Positions 25,774 to 35,373 of a stretch of DNA of 64,000 bases are shown in pieces (positions within the stretch are counted from its first letter, which is position 1; every line of letters begins with the position of its first letter). The notes beneath the pieces are model-generated. The model saw only the letters and a program-made list of their open reading frames with translations, was not told the DNA's origin and searched no databases. This DNA is from Ilumatobacteraceae bacterium (GTDB taxonomy: Bacteria; Actinomycetota; Acidimicrobiia; Acidimicrobiales; Ilumatobacteraceae): NCBI GenBank assembly GCA_025463305.1, contig JAOBWK010000095.1, positions 62,001 through 126,000 on the forward strand, read 5' to 3'. Both the position numbers and the translations under genes were made by a program.

Positions 25774-26526
25774 GTGTCGGTGGGAGAAGCGGTCGTGCTC
25801 GTGCTCGCCGGCATCGGGGCGGGTCTCACCGGCAGCATCGCCGGCCTCGCGTCGGTGATCAGCTACCCGGCGCTGCTCGCATTTGGCCTCCCGCCGGTCA
25901 CCGCGAACGTCAGCAACTCGGTGGCGCTGCTGTTCAGCACCGGGGGCTCCATCGCCGGGTCGCGGCCCGACCTGGTCGGTCAGGGCAACCGGGTCCGCCA
26001 GCTCGCCGTGGCCGGTGTCCTGGGCGGCGCGGCCGGTGCGGTGCTGCTGCTCGCCACGCCCGCTGGCTCGTTCGAGCTGGCGGTGCCGGTGCTCATCGCG
26101 ATCGCGTCGGTGGCGATCCTGGCCAGGCGTCAGCTCGTCGACGAAGCGGCTGCGGTGCCCCACCGCTTCGGACCGGGCGTCGTCGGGGGCGTGTTCGTGG
26201 TCGGCATCTACGGCGGCTACTTCGGAGCTGGTGCCGGGGTGATGCTGCTCGCCCTGATCCTGTTCGCGACGGGCGAGCCGCTGCCGCGGTGCAACGCGCT
26301 CAAGAACGTCGTGGCCGGGCTCGCCAACGGAGTGGCAGCCGTGGGCTTCGCGTTCTTCGGACCGGTCCGCTGGGCGGTGGTGCTCCCGCTCGGCATCGGG
26401 CTGTTCATCGGCGGACGCACCGGACCGCTCGTCGTGCGCCGCGCCCCCGCCGGACCGCTGCGGATGATCATCGCGATCGCCGGGTTCGGCGTGGCGATCA
26501 AGTTGGCGGTGACGACGTACTGGTGA
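25774..26526 (+). CDS. TauE/SafE family membrane transporter
   Basis: A 250-residue integral membrane protein with about seven or eight hydrophobic helices and two TauE/SafE half-repeats, each starting with the glycine-rich motif (GIGAGLTGSIAGLASVISYP and GIYGGYFGAGAGVMLLALIL). The family exports sulfite, sulfoacetate and other organic anions. The substrate is not evident. GTG 25774 is the start. The following lipoprotein gene begins 19 bp later. Confidence 0.87.
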   Translation: MSVGEAVVLVLAGIGAGLTGSIAGLASVISYPALLAFGLPPVTANVSNSVALLFSTGGSIAGSRPDLVGQGNRVRQLAVAGVLGGAAGAVLLLATPAGSFELAVPVLIAIASVAILARRQLVDEAAAVPHRFGPGVVGGVFVVGIYGGYFGAGAGVMLLALILFATGEPLPRCNALKNVVAGLANGVAAVGFAFFGPVRWAVVLPLGIGLFIGGRTGPLVVRRAPAGPLRMIIAIAGFGVAIKLAVTTYW

Positions 26527-26545
26527 ACGTGGGAACATCGTCGGC

Positions 26546-27838
26546 ATGGACGACGAACGTTCCTCGCTGCCCGACGTACCGATGGGCCGGCGCGCGCTGA
26601 TGTCCCTGATCGGCGCGATGGTGGCCGCGGCGACGCTCGACGCGTGCTCCTCGGACGCCGGACCGAGCACCACGACCGCCTCCGTCGCGACGACCGGTGC
26701 TCCATCCACGACCGCGCCGTCGACGTCCACCACCGCGCCGACGACCTCGACGGTCGCGCCCACCACGACGGCCGCCCCGTCCACGACGGCCGCGGCGGCG
26801 GACACGACCACGACGGCCACGACAACGACTCCGGCCACGACAACGCCGGCGACCGACGTCGCGACGAGCAGCACGGACGCGCTGCGCACGCTGTCGCTGG
26901 CCTACCCGGCGCCGGTCGACACCGACCGGCTGCAGACCCTCGCCGACACGTACAACGGCACCTGGTCGGGCAACTGGGCAGAGGACTCCGGGAGCTCCGG
27001 GGCGCTCGGGGCGACGATCACGATCGATCCGGCCTCGCGGACGGTGAGCGGTCAGTTCTCCTACACCGGTCCGTTCCTCCAGGGCGGCGCGGGCACGCCC
27101 GAGCTGATCTCGTTGACGGTCCCGAACGGCGACACACCGGAGAACTTCCCCGTGCCACTCGGCCTCACCGGCGACCTCGTCTACACCTACGAGGGCGGCA
27201 CCACCGCCGGGGTCACCGCCGCATCACTGCCCGGCAACGCCGACGGTCTGAGTGCCGATCTCGCCCTGTCCGGCGATTCGGCGACTGCCTCGTACTCGAT
27301 CATGTCCGCGGCAGGACAGCCGGTGCTCGGCGCCGCTGTCGTCGCTCGCAACCGCACCCCCGATCTGGTCGATCTGGCGTCGATCAAGAGCCAGCGGCTC
27401 AACGCCACGCTGTTCTCGGGACGGTACGCGGCGGACCTCTTGCCGGCAGCCGACGCATCGACGGCGGTCGGTGCCACCATCGCCGCGATGCTCCCGAACG
27501 GCGGCAACCTCACGTTCGGCCCGGGCGTGATCACCAGCAACACCGACGCCAACTCGGCCGACGGCGTGCTCGTCGTGCAGATCACCGTCTACCGCTGCGC
27601 CGACGTGGCCAAGGTCGGCACGTTCTGGCCGAACCTGGTGCAGGGGTTGAAGCCGCACGTGCCCGACATCGGCGACGACGCGGTCGAGTCCCCGTTCGGC
27701 CTGTACGTGCTGGCCGGCAACCTGGCCGCGGTCATCGAGGTTCTCCCGCTCACGGATGCACCGTTGCCGATCGATCAGAAGACCGCCGAGCGAAACATCG
27801 CGATGGTCATGGTGCCGCGCATGCGCACCGCGCCCTGA
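26546..27838 (+). CDS. Lipoprotein with Thr-rich linker, unknown function
   Basis: A 430-residue predicted lipoprotein. A twin-arginine-like MGRRALMSLIGAMVAAATLD precedes the lipobox Cys (LDAC). A Thr/Ala/Ser repeat linker fills about residues 36-112. Two domains follow: a beta-rich part (about 125-260, TIDPASRTVSGQFSYTGPF) and a C-terminal part with NGGNLTFGPGVITSN. No family was recognised. The signal may be Tat rather than Sec type, because of RR before the hydrophobic core. Confidence 0.75.
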   Translation: MDDERSSLPDVPMGRRALMSLIGAMVAAATLDACSSDAGPSTTTASVATTGAPSTTAPSTSTTAPTTSTVAPTTTAAPSTTAAAADTTTTATTTTPATTTPATDVATSSTDALRTLSLAYPAPVDTDRLQTLADTYNGTWSGNWAEDSGSSGALGATITIDPASRTVSGQFSYTGPFLQGGAGTPELISLTVPNGDTPENFPVPLGLTGDLVYTYEGGTTAGVTAASLPGNADGLSADLALSGDSATASYSIMSAAGQPVLGAAVVARNRTPDLVDLASIKSQRLNATLFSGRYAADLLPAADASTAVGATIAAMLPNGGNLTFGPGVITSNTDANSADGVLVVQITVYRCADVAKVGTFWPNLVQGLKPHVPDIGDDAVESPFGLYVLAGNLAAVIEVLPLTDAPLPIDQKTAERNIAMVMVPRMRTAP

Positions 27839-27876
27839 CCCGTCGTCGCGCCCCGCCGTCGACGTACGGTGCGCCG

Positions 27877-28401
27877 ATGTTCTCCGACTCGGACATCGCC
27901 CGCCAGCTGGTCAAGCAGGCGGTGCGCGATGCGCTGTCCATCTACTGCCGGGCGATGGATCGGCGCGACGAGCAACTCGCCGCCGGCGTGTGGCATGCAG
28001 ACGGCACGGCCGACTACGGGCCGATCTTCCGCGGCACCGGTGCGGGCTTCGCGACGTGGGTCACGAACGTGCACGGCCACCTCGATCGCCACAGCCATCA
28101 GATCACCAACGTGCTCACCGAGGTGGTCGCCGACGACGTCGCCGTCAGCGAGGCCTACGTGACGGTGGTGCTGTGGACTGTCCCCGACGGTGAAGAGCGC
28201 GTCACCCAGATCACCTCGCGCGGCCGCTACCTCGATCGTTGGGAGCTCCGCGACGGGCGGTGGGCCATCGCCGCGCGGCAGTACGTCGACGACCTCACCA
28301 GCATGCAACCGCTGTCATCCGCCGAACGTGGTGGTATCGATCCGTCGAGCCGCCGCGACCCGACCGACCCGGTCTACGCCCTGTTCGGCGCGACGCCGTG
28401 A
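27877..28401 (+). CDS. SnoaL-like / NTF2-fold protein
   Basis: A 174-residue SnoaL-like protein: AVRDALSIYCRAMDRRDEQL with the WHADGTADYGP loop, SHQITNVLTEVVADDVAVSE and RGRYLDRWELRDGRWAIA. This is the common actinobacterial NTF2-fold group of uncertain substrate, often beside steroid or polyketide genes. It begins at ATG 27877, 38 bp after the lipoprotein gene. Confidence 0.8.
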   Translation: MFSDSDIARQLVKQAVRDALSIYCRAMDRRDEQLAAGVWHADGTADYGPIFRGTGAGFATWVTNVHGHLDRHSHQITNVLTEVVADDVAVSEAYVTVVLWTVPDGEERVTQITSRGRYLDRWELRDGRWAIAARQYVDDLTSMQPLSSAERGGIDPSSRRDPTDPVYALFGATP

Positions 28402-28646
28402 GCCGCCGCAACCCCTGACGTGTCGGCCGCGGCGGCCGGGCCCGCCTGTGCGCTGCCCAAACCGCTCACGCGTGCGCGAGTTGAGCGACCTGCCCGCACG
28501 TTCCGCGCACGCGTGGGCAGAATGCGCGCGATGCATCCCACACGCCGACGGACTGGTTGCACATCCGCCGGACATCCCAGCCGATCTGCACCCAGTCCGC
28601 CGAACGGACCTGAACGTGGCCGCCGCGGACGGGCGTGGACCCGACG

Positions 28647-29021
28647 TCAGATCGGCTGACGGAGCTGCACGACGTTGCCCTCCGGATCGAGGGAGTCGAG
28701 ATGGCGCCGGCCACGGAACTCCCACGCCCTGTCGGGCGGCTCCATCGTGCCGCCCGCCGACGCGATCGGCGACCGCAGCGCCTCGATCTCGACGACGTCG
28801 AACGCGAGCTTGATCGGCGTCTCGGCACGCCGTCGCGGCGGCACGGAGACCACGACATCGGCCGCGATCGCCGGCAGAATCGCCACCAATGACAGCTCCC
28901 ACGCGGCATCCGCCAGCACCACGAAGCTCGGGTCCGACTCGACCTCCACCAGGTCGAACGTCTGCGCGTAGAACGCAGTCATCGCGGCGAGGTCCTTGAC
29001 GTAGATCACGGCGGCGCTCAC
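28647..29021 (-). CDS. VOC (glyoxalase/dioxygenase) family protein
   Basis: A 124-residue vicinal-oxygen-chelate protein with two beta-alpha-beta-beta-beta modules: AVIYVKDLAAMTAFYAQTF at the start and DSLDPEGNVVQLRQP at the end, the latter giving the usual metal-ligand Glu/Asn region. The reaction is not identifiable. It starts at GTG 29021. The SDR gene on the same strand lies 31 bp upstream, so both may be one transcript. The 245 bp after its stop, up to the SnoaL gene, hold nothing recognisable. Confidence 0.78.
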   Translation of the reverse strand: MSAAVIYVKDLAAMTAFYAQTFDLVEVESDPSFVVLADAAWELSLVAILPAIAADVVVSVPPRRRAETPIKLAFDVVEIEALRSPIASAGGTMEPPDRAWEFRGRRHLDSLDPEGNVVQLRQPI

Positions 29022-29052
29022 GATCCGACCGTACGCGATGCCGATGCGCCGG

Positions 29053-29844
29053 TCAGAGGTCGGGCATCTCGCGGGGCACGAGATCGTCCGGGGCGAGGCC
29101 GTCGACGTCGAGCAGCTGACCCGTCGTCCACGACGACGCGTCCGACGCGAGGAACAGCACCGCGAGCGCGATGTCCATCGGCGTTCCGTTGCGCCGCATC
29201 GGCGTCTTGCGCGCCATCTCCTCGCGGATCTCGGCGCTCACGTAGTTGCGCAGCGCAGCGGTCTCGATCGCGCCGGGGAGCACGGCGTTGACGCGCACCC
29301 GTGGCGACAGCTCCGACGCCATCAGGCGGGTCAGCTGCGACACCGCTGCCTTGGTCAGGCTGTGGGTCAGCGAGCCCCGCGCGGCCTTGCGGCCGGCCAC
29401 CGAGCTGATGTTCACGATCGAGCCATGGCCCGACTCGAGCAGATGCGGTAGGGCGAGCCGGCTCAGCTCGAACGCTGCCGAGACGTTGAAGTGGAACGAG
29501 CTCTCGAGCTGCTTCACGGTGGTCTTGGTGAACGGCCGCGACATCGATCCGCCGGCGTTGTTGACGAGCACGTCGAGCCGGCCGAGCTCCCCGACCACCG
29601 CGTCGAGGGCCGCGGCAAGGTAGTCGAGATCGTTGACGTCGCCGGGCAGCACCAGCGCCTGGCGGCCACGGGCGCGCACCTGGTCGGCCACGTGCTCGAG
29701 GTCGGATTGGGTGCGCGCCATCACGACGACGTGCGCGCCGGCGTCGGCGCAGGCGATCGCTGTCGCCTCGCCGATGCCCTGCCCGCCGCCCGTGATCACG
29801 ACCACGCGGTCATCGAGGCGGAACGCTGATTCGGTGGGAGTCAT
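29053..29844 (-). CDS. SDR-family oxidoreductase with His in place of the catalytic Tyr
   Basis: A 263-residue short-chain dehydrogenase/reductase. The NAD(P) motif TGGGQGIG, the NNAG motif and the serine motif NISSVAG are present, and the C-terminus has the usual WTTGQLLDVDGL. The expected YxxxK reads HSLTK (codon CAC instead of TAC/TAT), so the catalytic tyrosine appears replaced by histidine. Either activity is altered or another residue serves. ATG 29844; it is divergent from the secreted repeat protein. Confidence 0.85.
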   Translation of the reverse strand: MTPTESAFRLDDRVVVITGGGQGIGEATAIACADAGAHVVVMARTQSDLEHVADQVRARGRQALVLPGDVNDLDYLAAALDAVVGELGRLDVLVNNAGGSMSRPFTKTTVKQLESSFHFNVSAAFELSRLALPHLLESGHGSIVNISSVAGRKAARGSLTHSLTKAAVSQLTRLMASELSPRVRVNAVLPGAIETAALRNYVSAEIREEMARKTPMRRNGTPMDIALAVLFLASDASSWTTGQLLDVDGLAPDDLVPREMPDL

Positions 29845-29968
29845 CCGAGCATCCTGGCGTGCCGCCCCCGCCCGCCGCGCACCGGAGGCCGTGTCCGCGA
29901 GCAGCGCGTTCGGCGGGCCGGCCGCGACGACGCGTCTGGCGATGTCGGATGCCGGGTACCGTTTTCGA

Positions 29969-32104
29969 GTGCCGGTCGCCACTGCTCGTCGTCGCCTGTC
30001 CGTCCTCGCCGCAAGTGGATGCTTGCTGGCTGCGCTCGTGGCCTTCGGTCCGACGCAGGCTCTCGCGTCGTCGCCGACGATGCCCCTCACAGACGGGGTC
30101 ACCGTCCTCTCCGCCGGCGCCAACGGGCGCGAGGTCATCGTCGGCCATCGAACGACCTTCCAGGATGGCAACCCGTACACCGGTGCCGAACGGATCGATC
30201 ACGTCACCGGCGCAGCCACCGCGCTGCCGGATCTGCTCGCGGTCAGCGCCGATTCGTCCTCGATCGTCACCACGGACTTCCGCTGGGTGGACCTCGACCG
30301 TGGCACGACCATCCCGCTGCCGGCATCCGTTCCCCGTGGGGACACCGACATCGTGATGAGCGCCGATGGTGCGACGCTGTCCGCTCGTGCGGTCGGCGCA
30401 CAGCCCAGCTGGATCGTCGACATCGATCGGTCCGCCGGGACCGCGTCCGCCTCCCCGCTGCCGATGGCCGGCGTCGTCGATGCGATCGCCACCGGCGGTC
30501 GGTACTTCCTCGTCGGCACGACCTGCACCTCCCAGGACTCGCCCTTCGGCACGGTCGTCGACTGCTCCGCCTCGACGCGATGGGATCGGCGAACCAACGC
30601 ACGCACCAGCGTGAGCGCCGGCGGGCGCTTCGTGGGCACCGGCATCAGCGACACGGGCGAAGTCGTGTCCCGGTTGGCGGGTTCCGCCAACACCGCTGGC
30701 ACGGTTGTCGTCGATCAGCCCGGCCGGCCACCGGCCCAGCTCATGAACGCACCGTCCGGCGTGCCCACGATCTCGCCGGACGGGCAGGCGGTCATCTTCT
30801 TCACACTCTCGAGCGGCTTCACCGAGGTCGATGTCTACGACCGTGCAACGGCTGCGACGCAGCCGTTGCCGGGCCGCGTCGCGATACCGCAAGCCGGCGA
30901 GCACACCGACGGCAACGGCGTGCTGTCAACAGACAGCTCGACGTACGTGTCCATGGACTCGGTGGAGAACAGCGACGGTTCCACGACCCGGGCGTTGCTC
31001 TGGACGCCGGTCACCATCCGCCGGTCCGCTGCCCGGGTCCGAGCGGGTGAGGTCGTCGGGCTCACGGTGGCGGGATTCGGTGGTGTCGGTGCCGACGCCT
31101 CGGCCGCCATGCTCAGCGTCACGGTCACCGATCCGAGCGCGGACGGGTTCGCGACGGTGTGGCCGTGCGGACAACCGCAGCCGCTGGCATCGAACCTCAA
31201 CTTCGTCGCCGGACAGACGCGCGCCAACGCCGTGCTGAGCAGGGTCGGAACGAACGGCAGCGTGTGCATCGCGTCGAACGCACCGATCAACGTCGTGGTC
31301 GATGTCGAGGGCTGGTTCGGCGCGGCGTCGCCGTACCACGCGCTCACGCCCGTCCGCATCGTCGACACCCGTGACGGCCCCGGCACCACAACGGGCGCCG
31401 TCGCCACCGCGGCCGGGCTGCGCGTGCCGATCGCCGGCCGAGGTGGGGTCCGCGGTGATGCGTCGGCCGTGATGCTGAACGTCACCGCGACGAACGCCCT
31501 CGCCGAGGGTTTCGTCACCGTGTGGCCGTGCGATGCACGCCGGCCGACGGCCTCGAACCTCAACATCGCGCCGGGCGCGACGACGGCCAACGCCGTGCTC
31601 ACCGGGCTGGGAGCCGACGGCGCTGTCTGCGTGTCCTCGAATGCGGCCGCCGACATCGTCATCGACGTCCAGGGCTGGTTCGAGCCCGGCGCCGGCTACC
31701 ACCCGACCACACCGGTCCGCCTCGCCGACACCCGAAACGGTGAGCTCGACACCGTCGGCAACCAGGCCGCCGATGAGCCGCTGACCATCGTCGTCGCCGG
31801 CACGAACGGCGTCGACACCGGCGCATCCGCGGCGATGCTCAACGTGACGATCACGAACCCGGCCGTGCCCGGCTACGCCACCGTCTGGCCGTGCGACCAA
31901 CCACGTCCGATGGCCTCGAACGTCAACTTCGGTGGCGGTGAGACGGTGGCCGTCGCCGTCCTCGCGCGGCTGTCGGCATCCGGCACCGTCTGCGTCGTCG
32001 CCGACACGCGCGCCGACATCATCGTCGACGTCGACGGCTCGATGCCCGCCGGCAGCCCGTACCAACCGTTGACGCCGACCCGTCTGCTCGACACCCGGGT
32101 CTGA
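29969..32104 (+). CDS. Secreted protein with three C-terminal ATVWPC/DTR repeats
   Basis: An exported protein of about 711 residues. GTG 29969 begins a Sec signal peptide (ATARRRLSVLAASGCLLAAL ... ALA). The first half (about 40-350) reads as beta-propeller-like blades. The second half has three repeats of about 115 residues, each with ASAxMLxVTxT, FATVWPC.. or similar, ASNLN, DVDGWF-type strands and a closing YxxLTPxRxxDTR. Paired Cys in each repeat suggest disulfides. Such repeats are recalled from Ilumatobacter-like secreted proteins, probably surface domains; function is unknown. ATG 29942 is an alternative start. Confidence 0.8.
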   Translation: MPVATARRRLSVLAASGCLLAALVAFGPTQALASSPTMPLTDGVTVLSAGANGREVIVGHRTTFQDGNPYTGAERIDHVTGAATALPDLLAVSADSSSIVTTDFRWVDLDRGTTIPLPASVPRGDTDIVMSADGATLSARAVGAQPSWIVDIDRSAGTASASPLPMAGVVDAIATGGRYFLVGTTCTSQDSPFGTVVDCSASTRWDRRTNARTSVSAGGRFVGTGISDTGEVVSRLAGSANTAGTVVVDQPGRPPAQLMNAPSGVPTISPDGQAVIFFTLSSGFTEVDVYDRATAATQPLPGRVAIPQAGEHTDGNGVLSTDSSTYVSMDSVENSDGSTTRALLWTPVTIRRSAARVRAGEVVGLTVAGFGGVGADASAAMLSVTVTDPSADGFATVWPCGQPQPLASNLNFVAGQTRANAVLSRVGTNGSVCIASNAPINVVVDVEGWFGAASPYHALTPVRIVDTRDGPGTTTGAVATAAGLRVPIAGRGGVRGDASAVMLNVTATNALAEGFVTVWPCDARRPTASNLNIAPGATTANAVLTGLGADGAVCVSSNAAADIVIDVQGWFEPGAGYHPTTPVRLADTRNGELDTVGNQAADEPLTIVVAGTNGVDTGASAAMLNVTITNPAVPGYATVWPCDQPRPMASNVNFGGGETVAVAVLARLSASGTVCVVADTRADIIVDVDGSMPAGSPYQPLTPTRLLDTRV

Positions 32105-32127
32105 CCCCTGATCCGATCGTCGTCGGG

Positions 32128-33537
32128 TCAGACCGTGCCGGCGGTACGCGGACGCGAGCGCGCCGGTTGCGGCATCGTCGGAGCGTTCACCGTCCAGGCG
32201 CGCGGGCTCCCGGAGCGGGCAAGCGCAGCGGCGGCGGATCGGCTGACGAGCGGTGTGGCGGAGGACGTGAGCGGCGACGGACGCCCGAGGAGGTAGCCCT
32301 GGGCGTGATGGGCGCCGAGCCGGCGGAGCAGTCCGAGCTCGCCGATGGTCTCGATGCCCTCGGCCACGATCTGAGCCCCCGTGTCCCGCGCGAACGACAC
32401 GAGCGACGTCACCAAGGCGCGGCGAACCGGATCTGCATCGACGCCGGCGATCAGCTCGCGGTCGAGCTTGATGAAGTCGGGTGCGAGCTGGAGGATGTGG
32501 GTGAGGCTGGAGTAGCCGGACCCGGCATCGTCGACGGCGAGCCGCACGCCGCGGCGGCGCAACCGCATCAGCTCGTCGGGGAGCTCCGGGCAGCGATCGA
32601 ACGCCGTGTGCTCGGTGAGCTCGATCACGATCCGGTCCGGCTCGACGGCGCTGAGCGCGTCATGCAGCGGCGAGCTGACGATGGTCTCCGGACCGACGTT
32701 GATCGTGATCGCCACATCGGCCGGCAGCAGCGGCAGCAGTGACAGCGCACGGGTGATCGCCAACGTCTCCAGCTCGACACCGAGCCCAGCCTGGTGCGCC
32801 GCATGGAACCACCGGTCGGGTGCCAGCGCCGGATCGGTGCGGAACCGCGAGAGGGCCTCGACGGCGATGACCGAGTCGGTGGCCAGGTCCCAGATCGGTT
32901 GGACGACGATGTCCAGCAAATGAGGATCGCCGAGCAGGTGCTGGATCCCGGCGCGGGCCTCGATCCGGTCGGCGGCCACGGGATCGAGCACGCCCATCAT
33001 GTAGCGGCTCGCCGTTCCGTCCGCATCGATCGTCGGCTGGCACAGCTCGAGCAGCTGGTTGGTCGCCGAGTGGAGATCGTGAGCCGAACCGATCGCGACG
33101 CTGACGAAGTCCGCCAACTGCTGCAGCATCTCGACGTCCTCGTCGGTGAACGCGTGCGGGCTCGATGCGTTGACGGCCACGACGCCGTACGACTCGCCCG
33201 ACCGTGTCAGTGGTACGCACACGAGCGAGACGACCGACAGCGCGCGGCACGCGGCCGCGTCGACCCTCGGGTCGGACCGCGCATCGTGCGAGCGCTGGAC
33301 CTGCCCGGTGACAGCCGCGAGCCCGCTCAGGCTCGTGCCGCTCTGCACCCGCGTGCCGACCGGCGTGCGGTTGACGCCCGCGCCGCACACGTAGGTGATC
33401 ACGTCGCCGGTTCGCAGCCCGATCGCGACGCCTTCAGCGGCCGGGACGAGCTCGACGGTGCGGTCGGCGACGCGCTGCATCAGCGTGGTGGGGTCCACCG
33501 CCGCGCCGATGGCCGCGGCCAGCTCGTCCTGCATCAT
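32128..33537 (-). CDS. GAF-EAL domain protein (c-di-GMP phosphodiesterase-like)
   Basis: A 469-residue cytoplasmic protein. A GAF sensor domain (about 15-160, VPAAEGVAIGLRTGD, SLVCVPLTRSGESYGVVAVN) is followed by an EAL domain (about 210-440). The EAL signature is intact as VEALSRF, with INVGPETI, ELTEHT, VDDAGSGYSSLTHIL, FIKLDREL and VAEGIET, so c-di-GMP hydrolysis to pGpG is plausible. It ends with GYLLGRPSP and a disordered tail. Tandem ATGs at 33537 and 33534 are used; an upstream ATG at 33606 would add 23 residues. Confidence 0.87.
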   Translation of the reverse strand: MMQDELAAAIGAAVDPTTLMQRVADRTVELVPAAEGVAIGLRTGDVITYVCGAGVNRTPVGTRVQSGTSLSGLAAVTGQVQRSHDARSDPRVDAAACRALSVVSLVCVPLTRSGESYGVVAVNASSPHAFTDEDVEMLQQLADFVSVAIGSAHDLHSATNQLLELCQPTIDADGTASRYMMGVLDPVAADRIEARAGIQHLLGDPHLLDIVVQPIWDLATDSVIAVEALSRFRTDPALAPDRWFHAAHQAGLGVELETLAITRALSLLPLLPADVAITINVGPETIVSSPLHDALSAVEPDRIVIELTEHTAFDRCPELPDELMRLRRRGVRLAVDDAGSGYSSLTHILQLAPDFIKLDRELIAGVDADPVRRALVTSLVSFARDTGAQIVAEGIETIGELGLLRRLGAHHAQGYLLGRPSPLTSSATPLVSRSAAAALARSGSPRAWTVNAPTMPQPARSRPRTAGTV

Positions 33538-33645
33538 CGCGGCCCTCCACCCCTGCCCGTGCGACCCGCGCCGGACCAGCAGGAGGAGACGCGCATCCCA
33601 TGTCATCGGTCACAGGACCGGATTGCTTGAGCGACGAACCGCAGG

Positions 33646-34791
33646 TCAGCCGAGCAGCTTCTTGGCGATCACCATCCGCTGGATCTGGTTGGTGCCCTCG
33701 TAGATCTGGGTGATCTTGGCGTCGCGCATCATCCGCTCGACCGGGAAGTCGTTGGTGTAGCCGTAGCCGCCGAGGAACTGCACGCAGTCGACCGTGACCT
33801 GCATCGCCGTGTCGCTGGCGAAGCACTTCGCCATCGCGCCGGCCATCGACAGCTCGCCGCGCGGATCGCCCTCGTCGACCATCGCACAGGCCCGGTAGAC
33901 CATCGTGCGGGCCGCCTCGATGCGCATCCCGCAGTCGGCCACCATCCACTGCAGGCCCTGCTTGTCGGCGAGCGGCTTGCCGAAGGTGGTGCGCTCCTTG
34001 AGGTAGTCGATCGCGATGTCGAGCGCGCCCTGGGCGATGCCGACGGCCTGCGCGCCGATGGTCGGGCGGCTGCGATCGAGCGTGTGCATCGCCGCGGTGA
34101 AGCCCTGCCCGACCTCGCCGATCCGGTTCGCGTCGGGCACCCGCACGTCCTCGAGCCGGATCACGCCGGTAGGCGATCCCTTGATGCCGAGCTTGTGCTC
34201 GAGCTTGTCGACCTGCACGCCCCAGTCGGCCTCGACGAGGAACGCGGTGATGCCCTTGTGCCGATCGGCCGAGGTGCGGGCGAAGACGGTGTAGAGGTCG
34301 CTGATGCCCGCGTTGGTGATCCAGCACTTGGTGCCGTTGATGATCCAGTCGTCGCCGTCGGCGACCGCCTTCGTGGTCATCGAGGCGACGTCGCTGCCGG
34401 CATCGGGCTCGCTCAGTGCATAGCTGCCCTGGCTCTCGCCGCTGCAGATGCGCGGGATGTACTTCGCCTTCAGCGCCTCACTGCCGAAGTTGAGCACGGG
34501 CAGCATGGCCAGCTTCGAGATCAGGAACATCAGGCTGGTCGACGCGCAGGCCGAGGCGAGCTCCTCCGCCACGATCGCCTGATCGACGAGTGAGGCGCCG
34601 GCACCGCCGTACTGCTCCGGGTACGAGAGCGACGTGAGCTCCATCGATTGCAGCGCCTTGAACGCATCCCAGCTGTAGGTGGCGGTGCGATCCGTCTCGG
34701 CGGCCAGCGGGGCGATCTTGTCGCGGGCGAACTGGCGGACGACGGCGCGGAACTCGCGCTGCTCGTCGGTGAGGGTGATCGGCTGGCTCAT
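33646..34791 (-). CDS. Acyl-CoA dehydrogenase
   Basis: A 381-residue flavoprotein of the acyl-CoA dehydrogenase family, which forms the 2,3-double bond in acyl-CoA and passes electrons to ETF. Signatures: YALSEPDAGSDVASM and WITNAG for FAD binding, RTTFGKPLADKQ, QFLGGYGYTNDFPVERMMRD, and IYEGTNQIQR with the candidate catalytic base Glu365. The chain-length preference is not clear; it is short/branched-chain-like in size. ATG 34791. Confidence 0.93.
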   Translation of the reverse strand: MSQPITLTDEQREFRAVVRQFARDKIAPLAAETDRTATYSWDAFKALQSMELTSLSYPEQYGGAGASLVDQAIVAEELASACASTSLMFLISKLAMLPVLNFGSEALKAKYIPRICSGESQGSYALSEPDAGSDVASMTTKAVADGDDWIINGTKCWITNAGISDLYTVFARTSADRHKGITAFLVEADWGVQVDKLEHKLGIKGSPTGVIRLEDVRVPDANRIGEVGQGFTAAMHTLDRSRPTIGAQAVGIAQGALDIAIDYLKERTTFGKPLADKQGLQWMVADCGMRIEAARTMVYRACAMVDEGDPRGELSMAGAMAKCFASDTAMQVTVDCVQFLGGYGYTNDFPVERMMRDAKITQIYEGTNQIQRMVIAKKLLG

Positions 34792-34836
34792 CTCGACTCC
34801 ATGTCGTGCATCGTACGGGCACGACGGCGAGCCGTC

Positions 34837-35364
34837 TCACGCACCTGTGAGGTCGCGCCACTTCCCGCCGGCGTACGCACTGGTGGCCGCTTGCGGCGTG
34901 AGGCGCAGGGTGGACTCCGGCACCAGATCGGCGATGACCCGGCCTTCGGTGTAGTGGTGGTTGGTGTTGGCGACGCCCTCGAACAGCTCACTGCGGCGGG
35001 TGACGAGCTCGGCGGCCGGCGCGGCGTCGAGCCAGCCCCAGATCGTGAACGCGATGGTGAGATCGTGCACCACGGGCGCCCGGCCGAACAGCGATGCCCG
35101 GCGCAGCGCGATGTTGATGCTGCCGCGGATCGCGTCGTTGACCGAGCCGCCCGCCGACACGATCACCTTGCTGCGGAAGCGCTCCGACAACGTGAGCATG
35201 TAGCCCTGATCCGGGCCCTGGTAGCCGAGCTGTGCACCCGACGGCTGGCGGCCCTGGATCTCGGCCGGCCGATCAGCTGACCACGCATCCGGCACGTGCT
35301 CGGGCGACTCGTAGGTGCGCGCGACGTCGATTGCCGGAACAGGGGCGAACTTCGGTGCGGCCAT
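34837..35364 (-). CDS. Conserved-looking hypothetical protein
   Basis: A 175-residue protein without signal or membrane segment. Readable segments include RTYESPEHVPDAWSADRPAE, LGYQGPDQGYMLTLSERFRS and YTEGRVIADLVPESTLRLTP. I recognise the type only as an actinobacterial hypothetical. It lies 9 bp downstream of cimA on the same strand, so it is probably in the cimA transcript and under its attenuator. Start ATG 35364 follows AAAGAGG. Confidence 0.75.
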   Translation of the reverse strand: MAAPKFAPVPAIDVARTYESPEHVPDAWSADRPAEIQGRQPSGAQLGYQGPDQGYMLTLSERFRSKVIVSAGGSVNDAIRGSINIALRRASLFGRAPVVHDLTIAFTIWGWLDAAPAAELVTRRSELFEGVANTNHHYTEGRVIADLVPESTLRLTPQAATSAYAGGKWRDLTGA

Positions 35365-35373
35365 CTCCTCTTT

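Noticed and set aside
28402..28646. Hidden gene in the 245-bp gap between the SnoaL-like and VOC genes
   Set aside because: Only short Arg/Ala-rich frames without motifs; nothing supportable.
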